A stretch of DNA of 64,000 nt from Salibacterium aidingense DSM 18341. GTDB taxonomy: Bacteria > Bacillota > Bacilli > Bacillales > Marinococcaceae. This document shows positions 1 through 8,493 of the stretch, one piece after another (the first letter of the stretch is position 1; the number at the start of each line of letters is the position of its first letter). The translations under genes were made by a program, and so were the position numbers. Location: contig NZ_AUCI01000007.1 in NCBI RefSeq assembly GCF_000429685.1, forward strand, positions 215,448 through 279,447, read 5' to 3'. The notes below the pieces were generated by a model. The model saw only the letters and a list, made by a program, of their open reading frames with translations. It did no database searches and was not told where the DNA came from.

Positions 1-158
1 TGCGCCTTATCCGGTCTGCCCAGCTCATCATAAAGTTGTACCAGATCATACTTTTCCTGGTGGTCAGCTTGTCCTTCAAATTCGTCTAAAAGCTGCAGTC
101 CCTTTTCCGTATTACCCTGCTGGATCAATTCCATGATTTGTTCAAGATTATATTTCAA
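1..158 (-). CDS. ypiA: YpiA-like TPR protein (N-terminal fragment)
   Basis: Only the first 52 or so codons are in the window; the gene runs off the left edge. A TTG start at 158 is chosen because GGAGG lies 7 nt upstream and no better start is seen. The visible protein begins KYNLEQIMELIQQG and has the amphipathic helix-turn-helix pattern of a tetratricopeptide repeat. B. subtilis YpiA is a TPR protein that lies next to aroE/tyrA, so position and fold agree. It is 13 nt downstream of the amidohydrolase-like gene and probably co-transcribed with it. Its molecular role is not established. Confidence 0.7.
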   Translation of the reverse strand, partial: MKYNLEQIMELIQQGNTEKGLQLLDEFEGQADHQEKYDLVQLYDELGRPDKA

Positions 159-171
159 CTCTTTACCTCCG

Positions 172-1047
172 TCACTGCTCTGCATAATTAATGGAACGAA
201 GCCGTCCCGGGAGAATTTGATCACAATAATATCCCAATTCTTGCGGATGCTGAAATTCAGGTCCGGCTTTTAGAACATTCCCCCTCATGACTACAATATC
301 AGGATATCTGTCTCGAAAAGCCTGTCCCTGTTCATCGTGGTTTGTATATTCCGATTTATAGTATAACAAATAATCTGCATCTCCTCGAACAAGAGAGCCT
401 TTTTTTGGGTAAAGGCCTGCCATCTGCATTTCATTTTTGTTTAAAATCGGACCGTTTTGAAAGGAAATTACTGGAAAAAGTGCAGACAACTGCTTTTCCC
501 ATTCCATTTTTTTAAGTCGTTCTTTATTTACCGCCGGTGCCGGAAAACGAAATATGAAGCTTATCGTTGATGGCCCGACAGCCTGCCTGATCCAATCCCA
601 TGGCACCTGCTTACATTCTTCCAGAGAAGAAAAGGAGATTTCTATTACCGGGTATTTTTTTAAAATGATAAATTGAATAAAAGCGGGTGACAGTTTCCGG
701 GAGGGTATCGATGGAACGAGGATATAATCAATAGGAGAGGACAGCTGCTTTTGTACTTCCGCTTCCCCCTGGGTTACATCTTGTTTTTTTTGAACCGGCA
801 GCAATAATAAAGCGGTGGTAATTCCTTTTTCTATCATGGATTTCCACCTATGGTGTGCCTTTTCATCCATGAATTTTCTTACATTTCCACCTAGAGCAAC
901 TTTGGCTGGTTCTATGGCAAAGCCTTCTGCATTCATGCGCATCGCCGTTTCAAATCGGCAGCGGTCCCGGTATACGATGGATTGATTTTGTATTTTAATA
1001 GGAAGCTTTTTGCTTCGATCTTCAGCAGAGACAAGCCAGTAATTCAT
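172..1047 (-). CDS. Amidohydrolase-like protein without metal ligands
   Basis: This protein of about 291 residues is not one I can name. Its C-terminal part (about residues 210-255) reads like the end of dihydropyrimidinase/dihydroorotase enzymes: GLYPKKGSLVRGDADYLLYY, then a VVMRGNVLKAG strand. The N-terminal part also follows the family pattern, with EGFAIEPAKVALGG where an active enzyme has a G-(F/G)-I-D-P-H-V-H-L metal site, followed by KGITTALLLLP as in GxTT. Both histidines of HxH are replaced, and the barrel is much shorter than the usual 420-480 residues, so hydrolase activity is unlikely. Start: the ATG at 1047 has GGGGAG 7 nt upstream; an ATG at 1053 is too close to it. It sits between tyrA and ypiA, where B. 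subtilis has EPSP synthase. Binding, scaffolding or a regulatory role are all possible; function is unknown. Confidence 0.6.
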   Translation of the reverse strand: MNYWLVSAEDRSKKLPIKIQNQSIVYRDRCRFETAMRMNAEGFAIEPAKVALGGNVRKFMDEKAHHRWKSMIEKGITTALLLLPVQKKQDVTQGEAEVQKQLSSPIDYILVPSIPSRKLSPAFIQFIILKKYPVIEISFSSLEECKQVPWDWIRQAVGPSTISFIFRFPAPAVNKERLKKMEWEKQLSALFPVISFQNGPILNKNEMQMAGLYPKKGSLVRGDADYLLYYKSEYTNHDEQGQAFRDRYPDIVVMRGNVLKAGPEFQHPQELGYYCDQILPGRLRSINYAEQ

Positions 1048-1053
1048 CCACAT

Positions 1054-1310
1054 TCTCCCCTTTGCTTGTAGTTATGCAAGAATATGAGGAGAAAGGAGAT
1101 TTTATGAACAGGCACCTAAGAAAAACATGGACCCGGGGAGGAACCCTCCCGGCAAATTCTTGTTCAAGGAGACGGAACAGTCTTCGCTCCTGGCGGAAGC
1201 ATTCCTCTAAGAACGTTTTGGAAGACACTAACCCCCTTGTTACATAACTTCTCCTAAGTCCCTCTCCCGCTGGTAAAAGCAGCAGGGGGGCAGAAACCAT
1301 TCCTGAAAGT
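1054..1310 (-). other. Long GC-rich leader with potential stem-loops
   Basis: About 260 nt without a convincing gene lie between the attenuator-like hairpin and the amidohydrolase-like gene. By eye, the minus strand can form CCGGGAGG/CCTCCCCGG with a 4-nt loop (about 1128-1148), GCTTCC/GGAGC, and an outer GTCTTC/GAAGAC pairing. Short open frames on both strands here have no good ribosome site or recognisable product. It may be a structured 5' untranslated region; no known riboswitch consensus (T-box, S-box, RFN, THI) was recognised. Confidence 0.35.
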
Positions 1311-1312
1311 AC

Positions 1313-1350
1313 AAAAAAGACCCGGTAAGTAAACGCTTACAAACCGGGTT
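1313..1350 (-). terminator. Intrinsic terminator / attenuator in leader
   Basis: On the minus strand ACCCGGT pairs with ACCGGGT, an inner GTAAG/CTTAC extends the stem, and TCTTTTTT follows. It lies about 60 nt after the promoter at 1414-1441 and before the next gene, so it either attenuates that transcript or ends a small RNA of roughly 95 nt. Confidence 0.7.
1328..1341. promoter_or_regulatory. cre-like site (CcpA) inside the hairpin loop
   Basis: AGTAAACGCTTACA matches the CcpA operator consensus TGWNANCGNTNWCA at every fixed position except the first. It lies about 70 nt downstream of the promoter's -10, where a bound repressor could act as a roadblock. The palindromic character of the terminator stem partly explains the match, so this is tentative. 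Confidence 0.4.
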
Positions 1351-1413
1351 AGCCAAAATGCTATTCCATTATGAGTATGGATAGGAGTGGAGAGAAACCA
1401 TACGCTACAGTTT

Positions 1414-1441
1414 ATTATAACGAAAGTTTAATATTTGTCAA
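1414..1441 (-). promoter_or_regulatory. Sigma-A promoter for leader/amidohydrolase-like gene
   Basis: TTGACA (1436-1441) and TATAAT (1414-1419) are both consensus, with a 16-nt spacer. It reads leftward into the hairpin and the leader. It lies after the tyrA terminator, so the amidohydrolase-like gene and ypiA form a transcription unit separate from the aromatic operon. Confidence 0.8.
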
Positions 1442-1463
1442 TCTTTTATTAAAAATTTTATCA

Positions 1464-1482
1464 GGGGGATAAAACATCCCCC
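1464..1482 (-). terminator. Terminator after tyrA
   Basis: GGGGGAT pairs with ATCCCCC around a 5-nt loop, followed on the minus strand by an A/T-rich tract with five T in a row. It lies 16 nt after the tyrA stop and closes the aromatic supra-operon. Confidence 0.65.
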
Positions 1483-1497
1483 CGCCTGCTAAGCGGA

Positions 1498-2598
1498 TTA
1501 TTCCATAATATAAGCCTCATATAACGCATTTTCCAGACTGATCTTCCCTTCCGATCTATCGTTATCCGAACGGAACGAAAGCTGTAATACTCCCATAATA
1601 TCTTCTCTTGTTTCGATAATTCTTATATTAGTGATGCTGATCCCTGCTTTCCCCAAAATACCGGTTACATCGGAAATGACTCCAGGGTGGTCGGGTACGT
1701 CAACAAACAGATCGTAATATGAAGGAAGAGCGCCTTTTTCTTTTACAGGCAGGCCGTCGCGGAATGACTTGGCTTCCCCGAAATAGTCAAGGATCGAAGC
1801 ACTATCTTCCAGCTGAAGCATATTTTCCATACGTTCCATTTCCTTCTGCCACTGCTTAAGAAGATCAAGCATGACTTGCTTGTTGTGTAATAAAATATCT
1901 CTCCACATCACCGGGTTCGCTGACGCGATCCGGGTAATATCCCGAAAGCCTCCTGCTGCCATTCTTGTCACCAGACCGTCTTCTGTTTCCATATGTTTGA
2001 CCTGATGCACCAAGGCAGCTGAAATAATATGGGGGAAATGACTGATAAGGCCGGCCAGCTTATCATGCTGAGTGGCAGACAGCTCCATAAAACGTGCATT
2101 TGTCCCTTTCAGCCAATTTTGCAGTTGAATAATTTTATTGGCAGGAGTACCTTCCGCCGGGGTTAAAATATAAAAAGCATTCTCAAATAAATGAGCTTTT
2201 GCAGCCTGAACACCGCTTTTATGCGATCCAGCCATCGGGTGTCCGCCAATGAATACAACCCCCTGCTCCTGCAATCCTTTGGCTTTTTCCACAATCCGGG
2301 TCTTCGTGCTTCCAACATCTGTTACGATCGTCCCCGTTTGCAGATTCTTATTCTCCAATTCTTCCAGGATCACTTCCGTTTTCGTTACCGGTACAGCAAG
2401 AATGATAAATTCTGCATCTGCAATCCCCTGATCCAGTTCTGTTGTTCCTTCATCAATGACGCGCAGAGACCTGGCTAATTTTAACTGATTTTCATCAATA
2501 TCAACGCCCGTAATATGTACTTGATGTTCTTTTTTTATAGATAAGGCGATGGATCCACCGATCAATCCCATTCCTACTACACAAATTTTTTTGGACAA
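1498..2598 (-). CDS. tyrA: Prephenate dehydrogenase
   Basis: Oxidative decarboxylation of prephenate to 4-hydroxyphenylpyruvate with NAD, the committed step to tyrosine. The 366-residue protein opens with a Rossmann motif GMGLIGG (residues 9-15). GGHPMAGSHKSG near residue 118 is the conserved prephenate-binding region. Residues about 295-366 (YYDLFVDVPDHPGVISDVTG and on) form an ACT domain, as expected for feedback-controlled Bacillus TyrA. The start is TTG with CTCCTCC-complementary GGAGGAG 7 nt upstream. It is the last gene of the aromatic operon but is separated from hisC by 330 nt, unlike the overlapping genes upstream. Confidence 0.95.
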   Translation of the reverse strand: MSKKICVVGMGLIGGSIALSIKKEHQVHITGVDIDENQLKLARSLRVIDEGTTELDQGIADAEFIILAVPVTKTEVILEELENKNLQTGTIVTDVGSTKTRIVEKAKGLQEQGVVFIGGHPMAGSHKSGVQAAKAHLFENAFYILTPAEGTPANKIIQLQNWLKGTNARFMELSATQHDKLAGLISHFPHIISAALVHQVKHMETEDGLVTRMAAGGFRDITRIASANPVMWRDILLHNKQVMLDLLKQWQKEMERMENMLQLEDSASILDYFGEAKSFRDGLPVKEKGALPSYYDLFVDVPDHPGVISDVTGILGKAGISITNIRIIETREDIMGVLQLSFRSDNDRSEGKISLENALYEAYIME

Positions 2599-2928
2599 AG
2601 CTTTGCTCCTCCTTCATTTCTCTCCTGTCGAGGCAGCACAGCAGCACAATATACTGCATAAAAACGGCCGGCCTGCTCCCAGGCAGGACGGCAGTAAAGC
2701 GAACCTTCCATCCTTGGGTTTACCCACCCAAAAACGCTAAGAACACAGCATTCTGCACCTGCGGTTTCCCGGTGCAACACAGCAGCAAGGCTGTTCTATA
2801 AAGATGCCATGCTGCAACACCTTTGTGATCTGCGCCGTGAAAATCAATCGTCGACTATTATTTATTCCCTAACCCCGGCTTACGGGAAGCAGGAGTTTTG
2901 CAGATGCCCGCCGCCAGGATCATAAAGA
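2599..2928. other. 330-nt gap between hisC and tyrA
   Basis: No supported gene. The minus strand contains a short hairpin (CCTGC/GCAGG) close to the tyrA start and a repeated GTGTTGCA/GTGCTG-like segment that could fold. No promoter of good quality is seen. It is unusual because every other junction in the operon overlaps or is short. Confidence 0.5.
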
Positions 2929-4035
2929 TTAATGTTCAGCAAACGTGCTGTTTTCTTTTATGCTTTCCTCGAGGGCCTGCAGGAATAAGTGATTTTGTTC
3001 GTCCTTGCCGGCTGTTACTCTGATGGAAGTCGGAAAACCTAGTGCTTCCCCGGAACGAACAATAATTCCTTTCCTTAATAGGGCCTCGAACATTTTATTG
3101 CCGGGGATGCCAGTATCCAGCAGTAAAAAATTAGTTTGTGAAGGCAGATAGGACAAACCGTGTTTTTTACAAAAATCTACGAATTGATCTAATGCTTTTC
3201 TGTTCCGGTCCCGGCAGTTTTTAATATACTCCTGGTCGTCTAAAGCAGCAATGGCTGCAGACTGAGCGATCGTCGTTGTATTGAAAGGAGGACGCACAGG
3301 ATCAAGAACCTCAATTAAATCTGGCGATGCCACGCCGTAGCCGATTCGAAGAGATGCCAGCCCGTAGGCTTTCGAAAATGTTCGCAGTACCATCAGATTC
3401 GGATAATCCGAAAGGCGGGAGAGGGTATCCGGGTAATCCGGCGCTGTTACATACTCGAAGTATGCTTCATCCGAGACCACCAGAACATCCGAAGGTACTT
3501 GTTTGATAAAGGCATCGAATTCTTCCGCGGTAGTGTACGTGCCCGTCGGATTATTGGGATTGCACACCCACACAATTCTGGTATTTTCATCTATCTGCTG
3601 CAGCATTGCCGGCAGGTCATGGGAGCCGTTTTTCAACGGAACCTCCCGAATTTCCGCTCCTTCAATCACCGCATTGTGTTTATACTGTGAAAAGGAAGGA
3701 GCTGCCATCACCGTATTAGTTTCCGGCGTTAAAAAAGCGCGGCACAGCATAAGAATCACTTCGTCCGAACCAGCGCCGAAAATTAGTTGCGAAGGGTGGA
3801 CATCCAGGCAGGCTGCAACTGCTCCGCGAATTTCGGCAGCATAACCATCCGGATAAACCTCTGCACGCTTTGCTGCTTCAAATACAGCCTTCGGTACAGC
3901 CGGAGAAGGACCGTACGGATTTTCATTAGAAGCTAACTTATGGACTTCAGACAAGCCGAGTTCCCGTTTTACTTCTTCCATCGGCTTTCCTGGTTTATAT
4001 GGTTCCATTCCAATAATCTGGGATTTAGGTTTCAT
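2929..4035 (-). CDS. hisC: Histidinol-phosphate aminotransferase
   Basis: PLP-dependent class II aminotransferase, 368 residues from the ATG at 4035, which has GAGGTG 7 nt upstream; a longer open frame reaching 4104 has no ribosome site. Substrate motif SNENPYGPSP is near residue 36, and SKAYGLASLRIGYG carries the Schiff-base lysine. In B. subtilis the same enzyme, encoded at the same place, works in histidine, tyrosine and phenylalanine synthesis, and its position between trpA and tyrA supports that double role here. No other his genes are nearby. Confidence 0.95.
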   Translation of the reverse strand: MKPKSQIIGMEPYKPGKPMEEVKRELGLSEVHKLASNENPYGPSPAVPKAVFEAAKRAEVYPDGYAAEIRGAVAACLDVHPSQLIFGAGSDEVILMLCRAFLTPETNTVMAAPSFSQYKHNAVIEGAEIREVPLKNGSHDLPAMLQQIDENTRIVWVCNPNNPTGTYTTAEEFDAFIKQVPSDVLVVSDEAYFEYVTAPDYPDTLSRLSDYPNLMVLRTFSKAYGLASLRIGYGVASPDLIEVLDPVRPPFNTTTIAQSAAIAALDDQEYIKNCRDRNRKALDQFVDFCKKHGLSYLPSQTNFLLLDTGIPGNKMFEALLRKGIIVRSGEALGFPTSIRVTAGKDEQNHLFLQALEESIKENSTFAEH

Positions 4036-4078
4036 CTTTTTGCACCTCACAAGAGTCCAAATAAATTCTCTCTCTATA

Positions 4079-4888
4079 TTACGACGAAATGAGAGAGGAC
4101 ACAAACGATTTTATATCAGCCAATGCTTTTGTTCTTTTTTCCGGATCTTGCATAAGGGATGTGCATTCCTCTACTTTTCTCATTATCGCACTGCCGACAA
4201 TAACCCCGTCGCACACACCATGAAGGTTGTCCACCTGCTCAGGGGTTGAAATCCCAAATCCGACTGCTACTGGGGCCTTACTGTTTGCTTTTACTTTCTC
4301 AATGAACGTATAGGCTTCCGGGGGGAAGGAATCCCGCGTGCCGGTTACTCCAAGACTGGAGACACAGTAGAGAAATCCTTCAGCCTCCTGGGCTATTTTT
4401 TCAATTCTCGCTCCGGACGTTGGAGCCACCAGGGATATATTGGCAAGCCCTCTTTCTGCAGCCTTTTTCTCTATATCCCTGCTTTCTTCATATGGGAGAT
4501 CCGGTATTAACACGCCATCGGCTCCCATTTCATTCACCTGGTCCAGGAATAATTCCTCTCCCATTCGCATGACAGGGTTAAAATAAGTAAAAATAATAAC
4601 CGGAATCGTCACACCCTTATCTCTCATTTTTGGAACTAATTGCATCGCGCGCTGCAGACTCATTCCCTGCTCTAATGCTCTGGCAGCCGATCGTTGTAAG
4701 AGCGGGCCATCTGCTAATGGATCCGAATACGGAATTCCAAGCTCCAATATGTGAGCCCCCGCTTCCTGCAGCTGCATAGCCAGCTCCACTGTAATATCGG
4801 GATCAGGATCTCCTGCCATAATAAAAGGAATAAACAAAGGGTATTCTGCGTTTCTTGCAGCTTCTTCGACTTTTGTTTTTACCATCAT
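4079..4888 (-). CDS. trpA: Tryptophan synthase alpha subunit
   Basis: Cleaves indole-3-glycerol phosphate to indole and glyceraldehyde 3-phosphate and passes indole to TrpB. The 269-residue TIM barrel shows [11 protein letters not shown] near the N-terminus and the catalytic segment [15 protein letters not shown] with its Glu and Asp. A phosphate loop region GVTGTRD follows. The ATG overlaps the trpB stop (ATGA), a sign of translational coupling; a second ATG one codon later is an alternative. Gene order trpB-trpA-hisC is that of B. subtilis. Confidence 0.96.
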   Translation of the reverse strand: MMVKTKVEEAARNAEYPLFIPFIMAGDPDPDITVELAMQLQEAGAHILELGIPYSDPLADGPLLQRSAARALEQGMSLQRAMQLVPKMRDKGVTIPVIIFTYFNPVMRMGEELFLDQVNEMGADGVLIPDLPYEESRDIEKKAAERGLANISLVAPTSGARIEKIAQEAEGFLYCVSSLGVTGTRDSFPPEAYTFIEKVKANSKAPVAVGFGISTPEQVDNLHGVCDGVIVGSAIMRKVEECTSLMQDPEKRTKALADIKSFVSSLISS

Positions 4889-6084
4889 TCAGACTCCCTT
4901 TCCATAAAAGCTTTAATGGAATGGACATCTTTATCGCCTCTGCCGGACAAACAAATGACCACCGCTTCTTCTTTTTTCATATGTTTCGCTTTTTCAAAAG
5001 CGATATGAAGGGCGTGTGCAGATTCAATGGCAGGCAGAATACCTTCGGTTTTAGTAAGGTAAGAAAGAGCTTCAATCGCCTCTTTATCTGTTACTCCTTC
5101 GTATGACACTCTTCCGGATTCCGCCAGATGCGCATGCTCCGGGCCGATACCCGGATAATCCAGACCTGCAGAAATGGAATAGGGTTCAATGATCTGGCCG
5201 TTTTCATCCTGTATCAAATACGTGAGGGAACCGTGGATGACCCCTTTTGTACCTTTACTGATCGTGGCCGCATGTTTTTCTGTGTTTAATCCCTGTCCTG
5301 CCGCTTCCGCTCCGTAAAGTTTTACCTCATCCTCAAGAAACGGATAAAACATACCAATCGCATTGCTTCCGCCGCCGACACAGGCACAAACGGCCTCCGG
5401 CAGGCGGTTTGTCAACTGTTGAAACTGAGATTTAGTTTCCTCTCCGATGATTCTTTGAAAATCCCTCACCATTCTTGGGTACGGATGCGGACCAACAACT
5501 GACCCAATAAGGTAAAAGGTGTCTTCTACATTAGCCACCCAATATCTAATGGCTTCATTCGTTGCGTCCTTCAATGTTTTACTTCCGGAGTCCACCGGTA
5601 CTACTTCAGCACCAAGCAATTCCATCCGGAACACATTGAGTTCCTGTCTGCGCGTGTCTTCTTCTCCCATAAATACTTTGCATTCCAGACCAAGCCTGGC
5701 ACACACGGTGGCAGTTGCTACCCCGTGCTGGCCGGCTCCTGTTTCTGCTACAATTTTTTTCTTGCCCATGCGTTTTGCAAGAAGAGCCTGTCCAATTGCA
5801 TTATTTAATTTGTGGGCGCCTGTATGAAGGAGGTCTTCCCGTTTTAAATATACTGATGCCCCTCCAAGTTCTTTTGTCAATCTCTCTGCATAAGTTAAAG
5901 GAGTCGGCCTGCCGGCATACTCCTGCAGTGTGTCATGATACTCTTTCAGAAACGCAGAATCTTCCAGTGCATCATTTAAAGAATTTTCTAATTCTTCCAG
6001 CGCATACATTAATGTCTCAGGGACAAATTTCCCTCCAAAGTTTCCAAATCTTCCTTTACCGTCCGGATACATAGTCTGCATCAT
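4885..6084 (-). CDS. trpB: Tryptophan synthase beta subunit
   Basis: PLP enzyme condensing indole with serine to tryptophan, as an alpha2-beta2 complex with TrpA. The 399-residue protein has [13 protein letters not shown] at the N-terminus, [13 protein letters not shown] with the PLP lysine, and the glycine-rich phosphate loop [10 protein letters not shown]. Three ATG codons lie close together at the start; 6084 is used because AGAGG is 7 nt upstream. The start overlaps trpF by about 29 nt. Serine, the co-substrate, is supplied by SerA encoded at 52 kb. Confidence 0.96.
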   Translation of the reverse strand: MMQTMYPDGKGRFGNFGGKFVPETLMYALEELENSLNDALEDSAFLKEYHDTLQEYAGRPTPLTYAERLTKELGGASVYLKREDLLHTGAHKLNNAIGQALLAKRMGKKKIVAETGAGQHGVATATVCARLGLECKVFMGEEDTRRQELNVFRMELLGAEVVPVDSGSKTLKDATNEAIRYWVANVEDTFYLIGSVVGPHPYPRMVRDFQRIIGEETKSQFQQLTNRLPEAVCACVGGGSNAIGMFYPFLEDEVKLYGAEAAGQGLNTEKHAATISKGTKGVIHGSLTYLIQDENGQIIEPYSISAGLDYPGIGPEHAHLAESGRVSYEGVTDKEAIEALSYLTKTEGILPAIESAHALHIAFEKAKHMKKEEAVVICLSGRGDKDVHSIKAFMERESE

Positions 6085-6718
6085 TACTCAACCTCTTTTC
6101 CAATTCCATCACCAGGCTCTCCTCTTTTTTGCCGTTCTTTTCAATTCCGCTGGATATGTCTATACCCCAGGGGCTGTACGAAAGCAGATCTTCAACGTTA
6201 TATGGCGTTATCCCTCCGGCAATTAAGACAGGAAGCCGCGCCTTTGATCCAAAGCTTACATACTGCGGAACATGAGACCAGTCAAATCGCTGTCCTGTCC
6301 CGCCCCAGGCTCCTTTTACCTTAGCATCTATCACAAAACCGTCCACCACACCGGCGTACTCCTTCATTTTATTCAATGCTTCCTCATCATGAGGGATCGC
6401 TTTCCAGACTTTCAGGCTGGTCCCGGATTTTATATCTTCCACCTCTTGACAGGTCTCTGTGCCATGACATTGGATAATATCCGGAGAGAGCACATCCACC
6501 GCTGTTTGAATGTCCGTTAAAGGAGCATTTACAAATAATGCAGCAATTTTTTTACCAGGGAGGGGGTGGGCTTCCAGCCAGCTTTTTGCCGCTTCCGGGG
6601 AAACCCTTCGTTTACTTTCCGCCATTACAAAACCTGCGAAATCCGCATTAGAACGGGAAGCTGTGATGACATCCTCTTCAGATTGCAGGCCGCATAATTT
6701 TACCATTGGCCGTTTCAT
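6056..6718 (-). CDS. trpF: Phosphoribosylanthranilate isomerase
   Basis: Amadori rearrangement of phosphoribosylanthranilate to CdRP. It is a 220-residue TIM barrel with the catalytic cysteine in VKLCGLQ near residue 9, the general-acid aspartate in GFVIDAK, and phosphate-binding [11 protein letters not shown] and GIDISSGIE near the C-terminus. The ribosome site GGGG overlaps the end of trpC, 4 nt upstream. It lies between trpC and trpB as in B. subtilis, as a separate rather than fused protein. Confidence 0.95.
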   Translation of the reverse strand: MKRPMVKLCGLQSEEDVITASRSNADFAGFVMAESKRRVSPEAAKSWLEAHPLPGKKIAALFVNAPLTDIQTAVDVLSPDIIQCHGTETCQEVEDIKSGTSLKVWKAIPHDEEALNKMKEYAGVVDGFVIDAKVKGAWGGTGQRFDWSHVPQYVSFGSKARLPVLIAGGITPYNVEDLLSYSPWGIDISSGIEKNGKKEESLVMELEKRLSNDADYVSGR

Positions 6719-6722
6719 GCTA

Positions 6723-7475
6723 TTAAGCCCCTTTCAGCTTTTTCAACGCCTGTTCGACATTTTCCTGTCTCATTAAAGATTCCCCTACCAGTACAGCTTT
6801 GGCCCCCTCATTCTGAACATAATCGATATCTGCCGGTGTATGAATTCCGCTTTCACTAACAATCAGACTTTGGGGCGGCACATGCCCGCTTAGATTATGT
6901 GTCACCTGAAGCGACGTTTTAAAAGTATCTAAATCACGGTTATTAATCCCAATCAGGGACGGTTCAAAAAGGCGGAGTACCTCCTCCAGTTCACGGACAG
7001 AATGAAATTCGACCAATACTTCCAGGCCTCGCTGTACCGCAGATTGGTATAAATAATGGAGTTTTTCAGGTTCGAGCGCAGCTGCAATCAATAGAAGGGC
7101 GTCCGCTCCTATGCGGCTGCTTTCTTCTACCTGCACTTCTTCTATGATAAAATCTTTTCGCAGAACTGGCAATCCAACTTCTTTTTTCACATCCGTTAAA
7201 TAATCCCTGCTTCCCTGAAAATAGGTCTCATCCGTCAGCACAGATAACGCTGCCGCCCCTCCGCTCTGGTAGCTTTTTGCTATTTGTACCGGATGGAAAG
7301 GACTGCGGATCAGTCCTTTGGAAGGGGAGGCTTTCTTTACTTCCGCTATCACCTGGATGGTTCCGCTTTTTTCAGCTAAGGCGTGCTGCAGAGAATAATG
7401 AGGGACATCGGCTGTTTCCGGCATCGTCAATCGGCTTATTTCGTCTTTTTTTGTAGAGAGAATGTTATTAAGCAT
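6723..7475 (-). CDS. trpC: Indole-3-glycerol phosphate synthase
   Basis: Closes the pyrrole ring of CdRP to form indole-3-glycerol phosphate. The chosen ATG at 7475 gives 250 residues, the length of B. subtilis TrpC; AGGTGG is 9 nt upstream inside the end of trpD, and the two genes overlap by 8 nt. Visible family motifs are VIAEVKKASPSKG (catalytic Lys and the substrate loop), VLRKDFIIEE, LIGINNRDL and VSESGIHTPADI. A longer open frame reaching 7511 lacks a ribosome site. Confidence 0.95.
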   Translation of the reverse strand: MLNNILSTKKDEISRLTMPETADVPHYSLQHALAEKSGTIQVIAEVKKASPSKGLIRSPFHPVQIAKSYQSGGAAALSVLTDETYFQGSRDYLTDVKKEVGLPVLRKDFIIEEVQVEESSRIGADALLLIAAALEPEKLHYLYQSAVQRGLEVLVEFHSVRELEEVLRLFEPSLIGINNRDLDTFKTSLQVTHNLSGHVPPQSLIVSESGIHTPADIDYVQNEGAKAVLVGESLMRQENVEQALKKLKGA

Positions 7476-8493
7476 AAAAGGTTTCCACCTCAATATTACG
7501 CAGCGTTTCAAGCTGCTGCTTTACCGTGCCGTTTTCCAATGCTTCGCTGGCAATGACCGCTCCTTCTTTTAAGGTGGTGCATTGGTTGGCGACATATAAG
7601 CCGGCTGCCATATTCATGATAAGAATATCTTTGGCTGCCCCCTTCTTTTCTCCTTCAAATATTGCTTGAATAAGCGTAGCACTTTCCTCAGCATTTTGTA
7701 CTTGAGCATTTTTTATGCTCGTTTTTTGAAGCCCGAAATCTTCCGGACAAATGGTATACTGCTGGACCCTGCCGTCTTTCAATTCGGTTATATACGTCGT
7801 GCCGGAGGTAGTAATCTCATCCATTCCGTCCTCTCCCGTAACAAAAAGTGCCCGTTCAGTGCCCAGACGGTTTAACGTTTCTGCCATCATCTTACCGTAA
7901 TCTTTATGAAAGACACCGATCACCTGTGCCTTTGCGTTTGCTGGATTCGTCAGCGGTCCGAGCAAATTAAAAATGGTGCGGAAGCCAATTTCTTTTCTGG
8001 GTGCCACTGCATGTTTCATTGCAACATGGTACAGCGGAGCAAACAAAAAGGCCATGTGATAGCGGCGCAAAGACTCTACTGCTGTTTCAGGCGTCGTCTG
8101 AACGGGGACCCCCAATTTCTCCAATACATCTGCACTGCCGCTTTTGGACGAAACCGAACGGTTCCCGTGCTTGGCTACCTTCACCCCAAGAGAAGACAGG
8201 CCGATCGCTGAGGCGGTGGAAATGTTATACGTAGAACTTAAATCCCCGCCAGTTCCGCAAGTATCAATAACACCTTCTTCCCCGTGCTCCATACGGATGA
8301 CATGATCACGCATCGACGCAGCAAAACCGGTCATTTCATCGATCGTCTCTCCCCGATAACGAAGCACTGTCAATAGACTTGCGATCTGACTTTCTGTCGC
8401 GTTTCCTTCCATTATTTCATCCATCGCTGCTTTTGCTTCCTGTTCGGTTAAAAAATCCCCATCCATGCATTTTCTTAGAATTTGCTTAAACAC
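7468..8493 (-). CDS. trpD: Anthranilate phosphoribosyltransferase
   Basis: Transfers phosphoribose from PRPP to anthranilate. The 341-residue protein has the PRPP-binding glycine motif DTCGTGGD, then KHGNRSVSSKSGSAD, and VSRKEIGFRTIFN-like anthranilate contacts (here APRKEIGFRTIFNLLGPLTN). A GTG start at 8493 is preferred: GGAGGAG is 7 nt upstream and the start overlaps the trpE stop by 8 nt. The upstream extension to 8538 would overlap trpE by more and lacks a signal. Confidence 0.95.
   Translation of the reverse strand: MFKQILRKCMDGDFLTEQEAKAAMDEIMEGNATESQIASLLTVLRYRGETIDEMTGFAASMRDHVIRMEHGEEGVIDTCGTGGDLSSTYNISTASAIGLSSLGVKVAKHGNRSVSSKSGSADVLEKLGVPVQTTPETAVESLRRYHMAFLFAPLYHVAMKHAVAPRKEIGFRTIFNLLGPLTNPANAKAQVIGVFHKDYGKMMAETLNRLGTERALFVTGEDGMDEITTSGTTYITELKDGRVQQYTICPEDFGLQKTSIKNAQVQNAEESATLIQAIFEGEKKGAAKDILIMNMAAGLYVANQCTTLKEGAVIASEALENGTVKQQLETLRNIEVETFYA

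Noticed and set aside
1022..1300. 92-residue minus-strand and 61-residue plus-strand frames upstream of the amidohydrolase-like gene
   Set aside because: No ribosome site in good position, odd composition, and they cover the leader hairpins.
2577..2780. 67-residue frame in the hisC-tyrA gap
   Set aside because: Rich in Cys, Arg and Trp, overlaps the tyrA start, and has no ribosome site.
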